This document shows positions 1 to 11,500 of a stretch of 64,000 bases of DNA, one piece after another. The stretch's first letter is position 1, and every line of letters begins with the position of its first letter. The stretch spans positions 6,716,243 through 6,780,242 of the forward strand of contig OU744449.1 of the NCBI GenBank assembly GCA_916610825.1, given 5' to 3'. Source of the DNA: Haliclystus octoradiatus. Lineage: Eukaryota > Cnidaria > Staurozoa > Stauromedusae > Haliclystidae. The notes beneath the pieces are model-generated. The model made no database searches. It was not told where the DNA came from and saw only the letters and a program-made list of their open reading frames with translations. Both the position numbers and the translations under genes were made by a program.

Positions 1-1234
1 TTTAAATTATGGTTCTGGTCTTAGGACTCATTGTAAGTGCAATGTTAAAGTTTTGGTTCTGGTCTTAAGACTCATTGTAAGTGCAATATTTAAATTTCCT
101 ACATATCAGCAACATACTCTGCGTCATATTCTCGACGGTTTGAATTCTATAATATGATGATCTATAGTCAGATCTTAGTTCTACATTGGAATGATTTTAT
201 TATTAACAACTGTCCATTTTATGATACTTTGTAATTGTATAGTATGACGTCGTGTAATCACACAGCAATTCCAAGCTCGATCTCGTATAGAACTTTGATA
301 CTCTTAAAAATATAGGGAACGATAACTTGGGCACTTACATCTGAATGTGTGTACCCACAACATCCGAACGTCAATGGGATAATCTGCTTAGTGGCCACAT
401 TACGCTAAGGGAAGGGACCATTAACAATTGAAGTCAATTTTAGACCGTTTCTCCTCTCTTGTCAATTTTCCTAATGATAGTTTTGAACATTTAAAGGGGC
501 AACATTGTGATCACTGCTGGCTCAATTGTGAATCAAGCTTAGCTTATTTCAGCGATCAATGATATTCATGGCTTCAATTTTCAAATGTACCATTGTTTCA
601 GAAACAATACCAATGACAACCACAATGTAAACCAGCACGTGACTCTAAATGTGCGTAGAGCCCACTGATCATTTTTGACCCTTTAATACAGACTGTTAAC
701 TTTCACACAATCCCCCTCTCCCATTGCTGGTTAACGTCAATTGTTAACCCTCTCTAATAGCAGCTTGTAATAACAGCTCTTGACCAGGGTCCGACAAAAG
801 GTTCAGCCTTCTGAAACCCTAGAGGCATTTCAACATTTTCTTCTGAATTGTTTGTTGAAGTTTGACCAATAAATCATAAAAATGTCAAATTTCTTCTGAA
901 TTTGCTTTAAACTTCTCTAAACTAGGATTCTTACTTTTGTTGGACCCTGCTCTCTTGACCCTTCAATACAGGCTGTTAACTTTCCCACAACCCCCTCTCC
1001 CATCGCTGGTTAACGTCAATTGTTAACCCTCTCTAACAGCAGCTTGTAAGATCATCTTGAGCAAGCTGCTACAAGCTGTTGATAAACCTCCTCGCAACCA
1101 ATATCTTTTTAGGCTTATTCATTCCTAAACCATCGTAATTATAACAGTAAACTACCTACCTTTCCACTTGTTTAAGCGAACACTATTTTTTCATTACTAT
1201 TTGTTGAGTTGGCTTTTCTGCTTTTTGTTGTTAG
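1..1234. other. Non-coding or intronic region with short duplications
   Basis: No exon could be supported here. The first 95 bases hold two tandem copies (about 45 bp) of a unit starting GGTTCTGGTCTTA. A 92-94 bp direct repeat lies at 676-769 and again at 957-1048, with shared blocks such as GGTTAACGTCAATTGTTAAC. A MITE sits between the two copies. If the ORF ending at 2178 is a terminal exon, this stretch is probably its last intron. Confidence 0.5.
785..949. mobile_element. hAT-type MITE (CAGGGTCCGACAA family)
   Basis: The left end reads CAGGGTCCGACAAAAG and the right end reads CTTTTGTTGGACCCTG, an imperfect terminal inverted repeat. CTCTTGAC precedes it at 777-784 and recurs at 952-959, two bases past the right end, a plausible 8-bp target duplication. 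CAGGG termini with 8-bp duplications are typical of hAT transposons. Related copies are at 30006-30144, 34568-34737, 55150-55395 and 62593-62729, with damaged ones near 51987 and 53729. There is no coding capacity. Confidence 0.75.
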
Positions 1235-2178
1235 TTCGTTTAAGTGGTAATCGTGCTTTATTGGGTTTGCATTTATCCAAATCAGTATTTACATCAGTAT
1301 TAACATCACATATTGAACGAGAAACTAATCACGAAATCATGGATGATTTAAGAGATGATATTGAACCAGATTATAATGAAACATTACGTCGTGAAAATGA
1401 ACCAATATCACCAACAGCATTATCAATAATGTCTAATGAATTAAATACCTATGAAAGTTATTTTGAAAACGAACAATTAGATACTGCAAGATCATATTCT
1501 GTTAGTGTACCACCTTCTATATCACGGCGTCAAAGTAGAACAGATAAACGTCATCATCGTGGTGTATTACGTTTTTTACGTCGTCATAAACATGATCGAC
1601 GTGCGTCACATACAACAACATCAGATACTGATTACGAAGATCAAACTTGTTTTCCAAATATTTATCGTCGTTTAATAAAACGTAGGATAAGACATACGTC
1701 ATCATTATGGTCATTGGATTTAGCTGATCGTGATTTTGATGAATGTGTTTATGGACATAGTGTATTAAGATCACACGCATTTTATGACAGTAATAAACTC
1801 AATGATACTGATTCATTAAGTCATCGTGGTATTAGTATGAAACGTAGTAACAAACAAACATTACAACATTATACAGAAAAAACTAAAATGACTGTTTCAT
1901 CATGTAAGACGTCACCAATAATTAAATCAAAATCAAATGAAATGGAATTAAATAGTAGGTGTAGAAAAAGTACTGCAAGAAAAACAGTATCTGCTCATAA
2001 TTTATATCCATCGTTAAATGATAATGATCATAGGCGTAATGGTAGTTTATATTCTAATTCTACATGTTATAGTGATGTGGCTATATCATTAAAACATGAT
2101 AGTTCGGAATTGGAAGATAATAAACAAACACAAAGTACACAATCACTCAAAGAAGAAATTCGAAGTACTAGTGTATAA
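1235..2178 (+). CDS. C-terminal exon of an unrecognised protein (partial)
   Basis: An open frame runs to a TAA stop at 2176-2178 and is followed by AATAAA at 2196-2201. A pyrimidine-rich stretch ending TTGTTGTTAG (1225-1234) is a good acceptor, so I take the exon as 1235-2178, starting with two bases of a split codon (313 full residues). The open frame continues leftwards to 1168 but only through the likely splice site. The product is hydrophilic, rich in Ser, Arg, His and Asp, with basic clusters such as RFLRRHKHDRR and acidic stretches such as DDLRDDIEPDY. No membrane segment, cysteine pattern or known domain is visible. It resembles a disordered cytoplasmic tail. The first in-frame ATG is at 1339, so a shorter protein starting there cannot be excluded. 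The remaining exons would lie left of the window. Confidence 0.55.
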
Positions 2179-2195
2179 TAGTATATTTACCATGT

Positions 2196-2201
2196 AATAA
2201 A
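2196..2201 (+). terminator. Polyadenylation signal AATAAA
   Basis: A canonical AATAAA lies 18 bases after the stop codon at 2176-2178. It supports the stop as the end of a terminal exon. Confidence 0.5.
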
Positions 2202-2335
2202 AAATGTAATTAATTAATTGATTAATTAGTAATGCACAATTTTACCGCTTTATCATCGCACATACATTATACTATTCGAATTCCAGGAATTTTATATCAT
2301 GAATATCGATCATAAATTTCCAGGACTTCTCACAC

Positions 2336-2575
2336 CGAATACCAAAGTATGTGATATATACTGATCAAATGTGTGGTCGTTATATAAAGGTTTTGTTGCA
2401 AATATACATTAATGGAATCTATTTTATGGAACTAAACTAATATTCTTTCTGATATCGAATACTAAAGTATGTCATATGCTGACCATTATTAAGAGGGAGG
2501 TCGTTATATAGAGGTTTTGTCGTAAACATACATTAATGGAATCTATTTTTTATGGAATAATCTAATATTCTTTTG
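2336..2575. repeat. 120-bp tandem duplication
   Basis: Two adjacent imperfect copies start with CGAATAC at 2336 and CGAATAC at 2456. Both contain AAAGTATGT, GTCGTTATATA and ACATTAATGGAATCTATTTT in the same order. The rest of 2202-3787 shows no gene I can support. Confidence 0.75.
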
Positions 2576-3787
2576 ATATTTTGTATTTAACTTAATTAAC
2601 CTATCCTGAGATTCAAGTAACGTTTATTTTAGATCACATCGCACATACATTATTTTTATATTCGGGTGTTTTGCTGTCAATATCTCAGTATTTGCTGTAA
2701 TTATACTGCTGTTTGATATGCATTGTTATACTTTATGATATGTACAATTTCTTTTTCATTTTGAAATGCATGAAACATAAAGCAGATATTATTTATTGAA
2801 CTATATTAAAACATGTTTGTTTTCAAGTTTGTCTGATGTTTTTAGGTCAATTTGTTTGAGCCTGACATACAATATTATGCATTTCGCATATTCCACTAAT
2901 TCTGTTGCAGCTTATACAACAACTGAATTAATGTAACAGTCCCGCACGGACTAATTCCAATACGATTTCCATGGTATACGAGAATGTGTCGCTTTGAATA
3001 GGTGTGTCATCGATCATAATGTTGATGATACATGGAGTGACAGGGAGTATTCTCTACAAGGGCCCTACAGGGAACCCTCAAAGTCACTATAGGACATTGT
3101 CAGAATGCATCGCTCGTGAAGCGTTAAAATGAAACAGAATTGAATCTTTTTCCGCAACGGTATATATTGGTTATAAGTATTGAAAATTATTAGCAAAGTG
3201 ACTCAACTGTTTGCTTTAGTTGACCGTCTACTATTACTATTACTACTATTTTTAAGGGACATGCCATGAACTACCTTATAGTAATATAGTTACATATGAG
3301 GTATCATAATTTTTTAATTATGAGGTAAGTTAAATCTATCCTCCTTTCCTAATAACGTGTTCTTCGTTCATCATTCGTCAATCTTCAGAGTATGCATTTA
3401 TCTTCTTTATAAAGTCAATAGCAATTTTGTTGGGCCATTGTTTAGTCAAGGAAATAATAAAAGGTATATTATAATCTATAAATGTAATGCAACAAATTGA
3501 ATCCAATGGAATATTGTGAATAAATTCAATCGATAAGGCCAAAAAGTATGAATGATCGAAGTAAAATGTAAACAACGACAGGAAACAATGATCTATAAAT
3601 TATTCAAAACGTGAAATTAGCACGAAAAATTGCTATTGGTTGATTTACTATCGTACGAGTAACAGAAATGAAAGCCACACAATAAGAACCCATTCGATCA
3701 TATTATATCAATGAATACGTGAAATACAGTTATTCTGTATTATTTGGTGTAGCTTCAGCAGGTTTTGGTTTCAAAAATCGTTACAAT

Positions 3788-5048
3788 ATGCAGAAAGTAA
3801 GTCCATCCTAATAACACATTGTGCTCTATATATTTTATATATACTATCTATGCTTATAAAGGATATATTACCATATATTAAAAATGTACTACAGTTAGTA
3901 TTCAAATATGAAATGCCTGTAATAATTCATTTGGAATATATTATAAGAACATTGTATTACAAGGATAGAATAACATATTATCATAACTTGATTAGTGCAG
4001 GATAATAGAATATTGCACTATTCAATGCGGCACTTTACTGCATATCAGGCCCAGGGCTATCAAGATTACAGTTATATAATATGAAATCAGCTTTGAGTTT
4101 TACTGTTGCACCAACTTCGACACAGATATCTAGACATTAGATCATTTGATTGTTTATATTTTTTCCACAGCTACAATTTCCTTATTTTATCTTCCTTTTA
4201 ATACTTGGATTATGTCATGGAATATCCTCTTTTAATTCATCATCGTTATCCTCATCGACGAATCGCTCAACAACGGATCAAGATTATCATCCGTTTATCT
4301 GGCGTGGTAAATATTATAAATCGTTATCATCATCATCAATTTTTTTCATATATTTCAGTTTATATGTAACTTACTTTCTTGTTATTACACTTTGTTGAAT
4401 TTTGGGACAATTTTTCTCACTATATATATTTGCCATATTGAAAACAGGAGAAGAGACCAAAAACGATGATTTGATTGTCATATAGCGGTGAATTGTCTAG
4501 GAGATGCAATTTTTCTTCGCTTTAGAAATCTAAAAAATCTTCACCGTGAAATGGAAACTTTGTGAAGCAAGAAGCGCTTACTATATATAGACATTTCACA
4601 GAGCTAATATATTCTTAAGTGAGTCTGCGAGCAGCTAATAGAATGTATATTTCCATTTACTTTAGGTACAACTGCTTGTGGAATCGGTTCGACGGACCAT
4701 GATTTAAGTTTGAATAAAACTAAAGAAAATACAACCAATTATTGTTGTTTAAAGCATGACCAATGCCCACAATCAATAACACGTTGGACAAAGAGATATA
4801 ATTTATTCAACTGGCGACCATATACCATTAGTTTATGTCAATGTGATAGTGAATTTCATAGTTGTCTCGAAAAAGCCAATTCACAAAGTGCTCAAGATGT
4901 AAAAGGAATTTATTTTGATATTGTTGGGGTACCATGTTTCAAATTTCAATTAAAAACTATCAAAATTTGTGTAGACAGAACTTGGTATTTAACATGTAAA
5001 CGATATGTAGAAAAGATTGAATCCCTCGCAATTATATCAACAATATAA
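3788..5048 (+). CDS. Secreted phospholipase A2, group III-like (three exons)
   Basis: Exons 3788-3796, 4171-4306 and 4666-5048 join in frame to 175 residues. The first is a 9-base coding micro-exon (M-Q-K) before a perfect GTAAGT donor. It joins a hydrophobic run (FPYFIFLLILGL) that makes a signal peptide. Secreted PLA2s hydrolyse the sn-2 ester of phospholipids using calcium. The mature part contains CCLKHDQC, carrying the His-Asp catalytic pair of group III enzymes, and CQCDSEFHSCL, matching the second conserved Cys/Asp block. The calcium-loop region reads TTACGIGS where family members usually have a Trp before CG. The protein ends soon after the catalytic domain, with no long C-terminal extension, so it is a compact secreted form. 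A Ser/Thr-rich stretch lies between signal peptide and domain. Family assignment is from motifs. The first exon is inferred from phase and the signal peptide. Confidence 0.8.
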
Positions 5049-5507
5049 AATATAAAATATAATTTATAGTATTTAACGAAAGAATTCATAATAATTAAAT
5101 TGTAATGTTTTTCCTTTATCGATGTTCATATGCTGCATATATGCTGGTCTTATATATGATCATCCTTAATAGAGTTTGTAATATTTTGTTTGTATAAATG
5201 TTGGATTGAGAAACGGCATTGAAATTAGTTTGTAGTAGCATGCTCGCAGACTATCCGTAAATAGGAAACTTAATTAGTAGAACAGTACGAAATTAAATGT
5301 AATATGTTTTGTTGGTCTTGTGTTCGGTCTTGTTTTGGGCTTGCTTTTCAAGGCCGAGTTTCCATTATAAAAATGAAGCATCTAGACACGTCTTCCCTTT
5401 GTTGAGGAAATCTAGAATGTTTCATTTTTGACTCTCATTTTATATAAATGCTCTGAATAATTTCATTGAGCACTATACCAAGAACTGGTGTGGAACAATC
5501 CCACTAT

Positions 5508-5697
<190 letters not shown>

Positions 5698-6055
5698 TTA
5701 TATTTACAAATGATTACAATTAAGAACACTTTGAGGCTAATATCTTGAAAAAATAAGAAACACTGAGCTCCATATCAGCCAAAATTTACTGGTTGTTATA
5801 ACAACAAAAAAATATGTAAATGTAGGGCATTCCATAATCCATTCCATCACTACGCGGATAGTTAAACGGTGTTTACAGAGGTTAGATTTGTATTTTGGAA
5901 TGGTAAGTCTAGGTTTAGGGATTTTGATCTAAGTGTTCTTTGTGCTTTGTTATTAATATATGAAAATAAATCGTTCATGGAACGGTATAGGGCGATTAAT
6001 AATTACCATTTAGCGAATTGTATATTAAAACAGCATTGTGGAATTTAATGCGTTC

Positions 6056-6156
<101 letters not shown>

Positions 6157-6174
6157 AATTATAATAAATAATAT

Positions 6175-6545
6175 AATGGCCACCTATCTATAATGGTCAA
6201 TTTATCTACCTCTCGTAGCTGGCTGTTACTGATATACTGACGTCCATTTTAGTATCTTGAATAAAGATGACGAGGTCTGTTTTCGGAGAGGCGAACATCA
6301 AGGACTATTCTGATGGCTCTTCTAATTTCACCATTTTGATGGTGTTTTATTATTTGCCAATATGAAGCAGCAGTACAGTCAAACCTGTTATAACAGTCAC
6401 CTCTATTCAGCGGCCACCTGTCTATAGTGGTCACTCTGCAATGTCTAAAATAGTATTTTTATTGAATCAAACCTGTATATAATGGCCACCTATCTATAAT
6501 GGTCAATTTATCTACCTCTCGTAGCTGGCTGTTACTGATATACAT
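6175..6545. mobile_element. Tc1/mariner-like MITE fragments with internal duplication
   Basis: A block of about 60 bp (ATGGCCACCTATCTATAATG through GTAGCTGGCTGTTACTGATA) occurs at 6175-6236 and again at 6480-6541. Between them lies ACAGTCAAACCTGTTATAAC at 6375-6394, the usual terminus of this family. This looks like two overlapping or rearranged copies of the MITE seen more completely at 34201, 48588 and 57287. Confidence 0.6.
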
Positions 6546-6646
6546 TCAACATTCGAATTTCTGTTGTGCAGCACTATTCATCACCATAAAATATAGTTAA
6601 CTATAGTTGTAACGATTTAACTAAGATAACAGAGCAACTGAACTTT

Positions 6647-6736
6647 AGCCTGCGTGCAGATTAAAACCTAACTTAACGAAAGTGTAAACCTTGGTGTAAA
6701 CTTTCGTTAAGATAGGTTTTAGTCTGCACGCAGGCT
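6647..6736. repeat. 90-bp hairpin (fold-back)
   Basis: The left arm begins AGCCTGCGTGCAGATTAAAA and the right arm ends with its near-perfect complement TTTTAGTCTGCACGCAGGCT. The arms are about 40 bp with a loop of a few bases. A 120-bp flanking module at about 6549-6664 recurs at about 13252-13369, on the other side of the retrotransposon. Confidence 0.8.
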
Positions 6737-7369
6737 ACTGAACTTTTGATCTGATCAATTTGGCAATATTTATATAGATGCATAGTAAAAAATTTTGCCT
6801 ATCTCCAATGTAAAATATATTTTGATGCATGATAATACCCTTAAATGGGAGCAAATAGCAGATCTTACACGTTCAAGGCATGCAATCGTCTCAAGTCAAT
6901 ATTTTCATCAACTACTAAACCAAGTAGCTTTTCCTTCTTGCTGCTTGATAGCATACTATTATCAGCATTTGACAATACATGATATATCATAATAACTTTC
7001 TGTTATTGCTTCTGATGAATCATAGATTGAATTTGTAGATAACTGATCTATACACAAGGGTCCCGTGGGAGGACTTCCATATATCGGCTGTACGAGGACG
7101 TTCCATTTTAACGGGTGTCTTTTCCAGATTATTCTGAAATTTTACAGTGCCAATTTGGATTTTGAAAATGTTTAGAACTTATCATTTTTTTTGCTCGGAA
7201 AAACATGAACTAAAAACATGAACATGAAGTAAATACATGAACAAAAAAATAGGTTTTAGTGTCTTCGTTCTCATTTGCTGGAATATTTTACGGTTTCCTC
7301 TATTTTTGAAAATGGCACACCCCCGTCAAAAACTATATGAATATAGATTGAATTTAAAAATAGTTGATC

Positions 7370-7817
<448 letters not shown>

Positions 7818-7834
7818 TATTATTATTATTATAG

Positions 7835-8187
7835 CGCCATTTCTTAGTACTGTATAATCCAATGGCGCTTCACAATAAGATGCCTATTTTTATTTATATT
7901 TATCTATGTTTATATATTTTATGTACAAATCAGTTGAAAAAATTAATAATTAGAATTAAAGTTAAAATAAAAGACATGTTTGTAGAAGGGTATTGGCTTG
8001 ATAATTAATAGGCTTCCTTGAAGAGGACTATTTTTATGCTGTTTTTGAATTCAGAAAGTGATTGGCAGCCCCGAATTTCTAGGGTTAAGTTGTTCCATAA
8101 CTCAGGTGCCACGTTAGAGAATGCTCTATTGCCATACGATTTCAGATTGAAGTTTGGCTGCGCAAGAAGCTTCTTATCTATACACAA
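7835..8187 (-). pseudogene. 3' end of a LINE-type retrotransposon (ORF2 C-terminus remnant)
   Basis: A minus-strand frame at 8005-8187 encodes about 60 residues including YGNRAFSNVAPELWNNLTLE and ends FKNSIKIVLFKEAY. That is the characteristic C-terminal tail of many animal non-LTR reverse transcriptases (pattern YGxRAFSxxAPxLWNxLP, then FKxxLKxxLF). The following 170 bp form an AT-rich 3' UTR ending AAATGGCGCTATAATAATAA, merging into the trinucleotide array. The rest of ORF2 is absent, as in a 5'-truncated copy. The remnant is not functional by itself. Confidence 0.8.
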
Positions 8188-8359
8188 GGGTAACGCTTGA
8201 ATTCATATGCCTCTTTATTATTATCATTAAAAATCAATCGTATCTACAAGCATGGAGATTGTTATGACTTGAAAGGTCGATATCGCATGGGTAGCTATTA
8301 TCCAACACTGCCACATCGAGATGCTATCACAAATTTACATTCGACATTTCAAACAAACC

Positions 8360-8516
8360 TGTAGTATTATGTGAATAAGCTAGAACTTGAGACGAGAGAA
8401 TAAACGTTGTTGATCACAGAACAGTATATTAGAATCTAAACTAAAACTATAAATGACACGATTATGTTTACAGGAAGTATATCAATATTGTAATGTAAAT
8501 AAGTTGTAATAGCACA
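8360..8516 (-). repeat. 3' LTR of the Ty3/Gypsy element
   Basis: A 157-bp direct repeat of 13041-13197. Read on the minus strand it starts TGTGCTATTAC and ends CATAATACTACA, the TG...CA form of LTRs. It is very short for a Gypsy-type element. Confidence 0.95.
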
Positions 8517-8530
8517 TGCCCTTTCTGGGA
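8517..8530 (-). other. Polypurine-tract candidate
   Basis: On the minus strand TCCCAGAAAGGGCA immediately precedes the 3' LTR, the position of the plus-strand primer in LTR elements. It is purine-rich but not a pure purine run. Confidence 0.5.
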
Positions 8531-8562
8531 GATTATAGAAATATACATGTAATGAATATTGA

Positions 8563-11500
8563 TTATAAATTTAGTTTATTAGTTTTGTTTTTCTTTCTAG
8601 TGCTGCGTCTAGGTGGTGAATGTAATGATGCACTAGATGTATTTGTTGATGGTTCTTCCTCCTCTGGGGTGGTTGAAGCAGCAGCTGTAGTTGATGTTGA
8701 TGGACCATAGTACCGGCGGAGTTGACGGCGGTTGCGCCAGTAGAGTCGACCAGATTCGGTTTTTAGGCGATAGCTGCGTCCTCGAGGATCAATAGAGACA
8801 ATTTCTCCAATGCGATCCCAATGTTTGGTATTCTGATTTTGGATGCGGACAATATCACCAGGAATGAATGGATCAAGGCGGCGAGCATGAAGGTCATGTT
8901 GTTGTTTTGCTTTTTCTTTTAGCGTGCTTGCTTTCTTGTCTGCAATAATAATTAGTTGCTTGATGTCATCAGTGAATTGCGATGGATGAATTGGGATTCG
9001 TGACCGAAGAGGTTTGCCAAATAAACGCTGGGCTGGACTGATACCATCACTTCTTGGTGTATTACGGTATTCCAATAGAGCTTTGTAGAAGGCTTCTGTG
9101 TTGAGGTGTCCATTTGTTGTTACTTTGGCGACAATATTTTCCATAGCTTTGACAGCAGCTTCTGCATGTCCGTTGGCTTGATGATGGTATGGTGACGACG
9201 GGTCGTGAATTATGCCCCAATCTTTGCAGAATGCTGAAAATGCATGACTTGAAAACTGCGGTCCACCATCAGACGTTAAGCGAATAGGGACACCCATGCT
9301 ACAGAACCAGCTGGATAGAATATCGACGACGGTGTCTGTATCGGTGCTCTTGCCACAGTGTACAACGTGAGGCCAACCAGAGTACTTATCGGTGATGACA
9401 AGGAATTCGTGGCCATGGTGTGAGAAAATGTCTGTTGCAATCGCTTCACCAGGACGAGTTGGTGGTGTGTCTTGAATAAGTGGCTCATGTGAGTTGGATG
9501 ACAGTCTTTGGGCACATTCTTCGCATGACCGAATTCGATTTGTGACTTCGTTGGTCATATTTGGCCAAAAAATACATTGTCGAGCTCGTGCAAGAGTTCG
9601 AGTTAGACCAAGATGAGATGTGTGGAGTTCATTCAGCATAGTCGATCGAAGAGATTTTGGGATAAGAATGCGATCTTGGTAGAGGATGATTGATGATTCC
9701 AAGAGTGACAGATCGTGACGTAGTGACCAATAGGGGTGAATGCTGATGTCCAGTTTTTCCTTCTGTTGTGGGAAGCCATTAATGATCAGGTCAGCTAGCT
9801 TGAGATGTACTGCGTCATTTTCACCTGCAGATTTGACTTTGTTGAGAGTTGCGTCTGGTGGAAAGTTGGTAGCATCAGTTGATTGAAGACGAGTTTGGAT
9901 GTGATTTACTTGGAAGCTTGAATCAGCATCTGTATCAATGTTGACATCGTCTGGACTTGGTTGATCAACTGGATGTCGTGAGAAGCAATCGACGACGGTG
10001 TGACTTGTACCAGCACGCCAGATAGCAGTGAATGAAAATGATGATAACTTTTCTTTGAGGCGAATGATTCTTGCACTTGGAATTTGGTGCAGACGCTTGT
10101 CATTGAGGATGGATATTAGTGGCTTGTGGTCGACAATTAGGTTAAATGATGACCCATGTAAAAACATTTTGCACTTCTGGGTTGCCCAAACGACTGCGGC
10201 CAATTCAATTTCAGTAGCAGAGTAGCGGGACTCTGCATCAGTGACAAAGCGTGAACCACATTGTAGGAGGCGCCAAGTTTTGTCATCTTGTTCGGACCAT
10301 AGAGCATAGCCAAGTCCTTTAGATTGTGCAGCATCTGTTTCAAGTCGGAGTTGAGCTTGTGGATTGAAATGAGCAAGGATGCGTGGACTAGTTAGTTCAT
10401 TGATGAGGCCTTTGAATGCATCTTGGTGGAGTTGATTCCAATAGAAAGATGTTGAAGGTGACAGTAGAGCTCGTAGTGGTGTTGCCAGTTGTGAAATTTC
10501 AGATGAAAATGATTCAAACTGTTGTACCAGACCAAGGAAAGAGCGTAGTTGCGTCAATGATGTTGGTTGTGGAAATTCTGTCAATGCAGTAACCAGGCGA
10601 GGATTTAACGTGTAACCAGTTGAAGTAATAACATACCCACACCATTCAGCAGATGATTGAGCAAAATGAAATTTCTTTTTATTCAAGGTGATACCATTAT
10701 CAGAGCATCTCTTTAAGACGTCTTTGACTCGTTTGATGTGTGTGTCATAGTCTTTGTCGTAGATGATGACGTCTTCCACCACTTTCTGTAGGTTGTCAAT
10801 GCCAGCCAATGCTTCATCTCCACGTCGGTTGTGCTCATCGCCAGCGCTGATAAGACCCATGACATTCCTTCTAAAGCGGTAACAGCCCCAGGGTGTGATG
10901 AATGTAGTGAGCGGTCTTGATTCAGTAGCCAGAGGTACTTGCCAGTAGCCATGACGGGCGTCCAAGGTAGTGAAGTATTTCATTCCAGGCGGGATGTTGG
11001 CGATCAGATCTCGTGGTGTGCGTGATGGATAACCAGGTCTTTTGACAAACCGATTTAGTGATGTGAGATCAACTGTGATTCTTGGCTCTGTAGAGTTCTT
11101 CTTTGGAACGACAACCATAGGGTGAATCCATTGTGGTGATTCGTTCAAAGGAACTTTTTCTATGATGTCCTTTGTGATCATCGAATCTAGTTGTGCTTGT
11201 ACCAATTTCTGCCACTTAAACGGTATATTATACGCTTTGTATTGGCGAGTAGGTGTGGCGTCTTCGGTCAGCTCTATCTTCATTGCAGGGCCATCCATTT
11301 TCCGTAGTGGTCCTGTGTCAGTGAAAACAGAAGAGAATTCCTTTATAAGTTGTGTGGCGTCATCGTTGGAAGATTGCTGTGTTGGTAGATTGATGTGATG
11401 AGCTTCTTGGTCAGTGCTTGCCAATAGAGACACAGTGTTGACAGGAGTAGCTGCTGATAAGTCTGGCCAGTTTTCAGGAATAAGACCCAACGCAATGCAT

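Noticed and set aside
1168..1234. Start of the 1168-2178 frame at TTG
   Set aside because: TTG is not a plausible animal start, and the segment ends in a pyrimidine-rich splice acceptor.
8516..11398. Short plus- and minus-strand frames inside the retrotransposon
   Set aside because: They are shadows of the minus-strand gag-pol frame.
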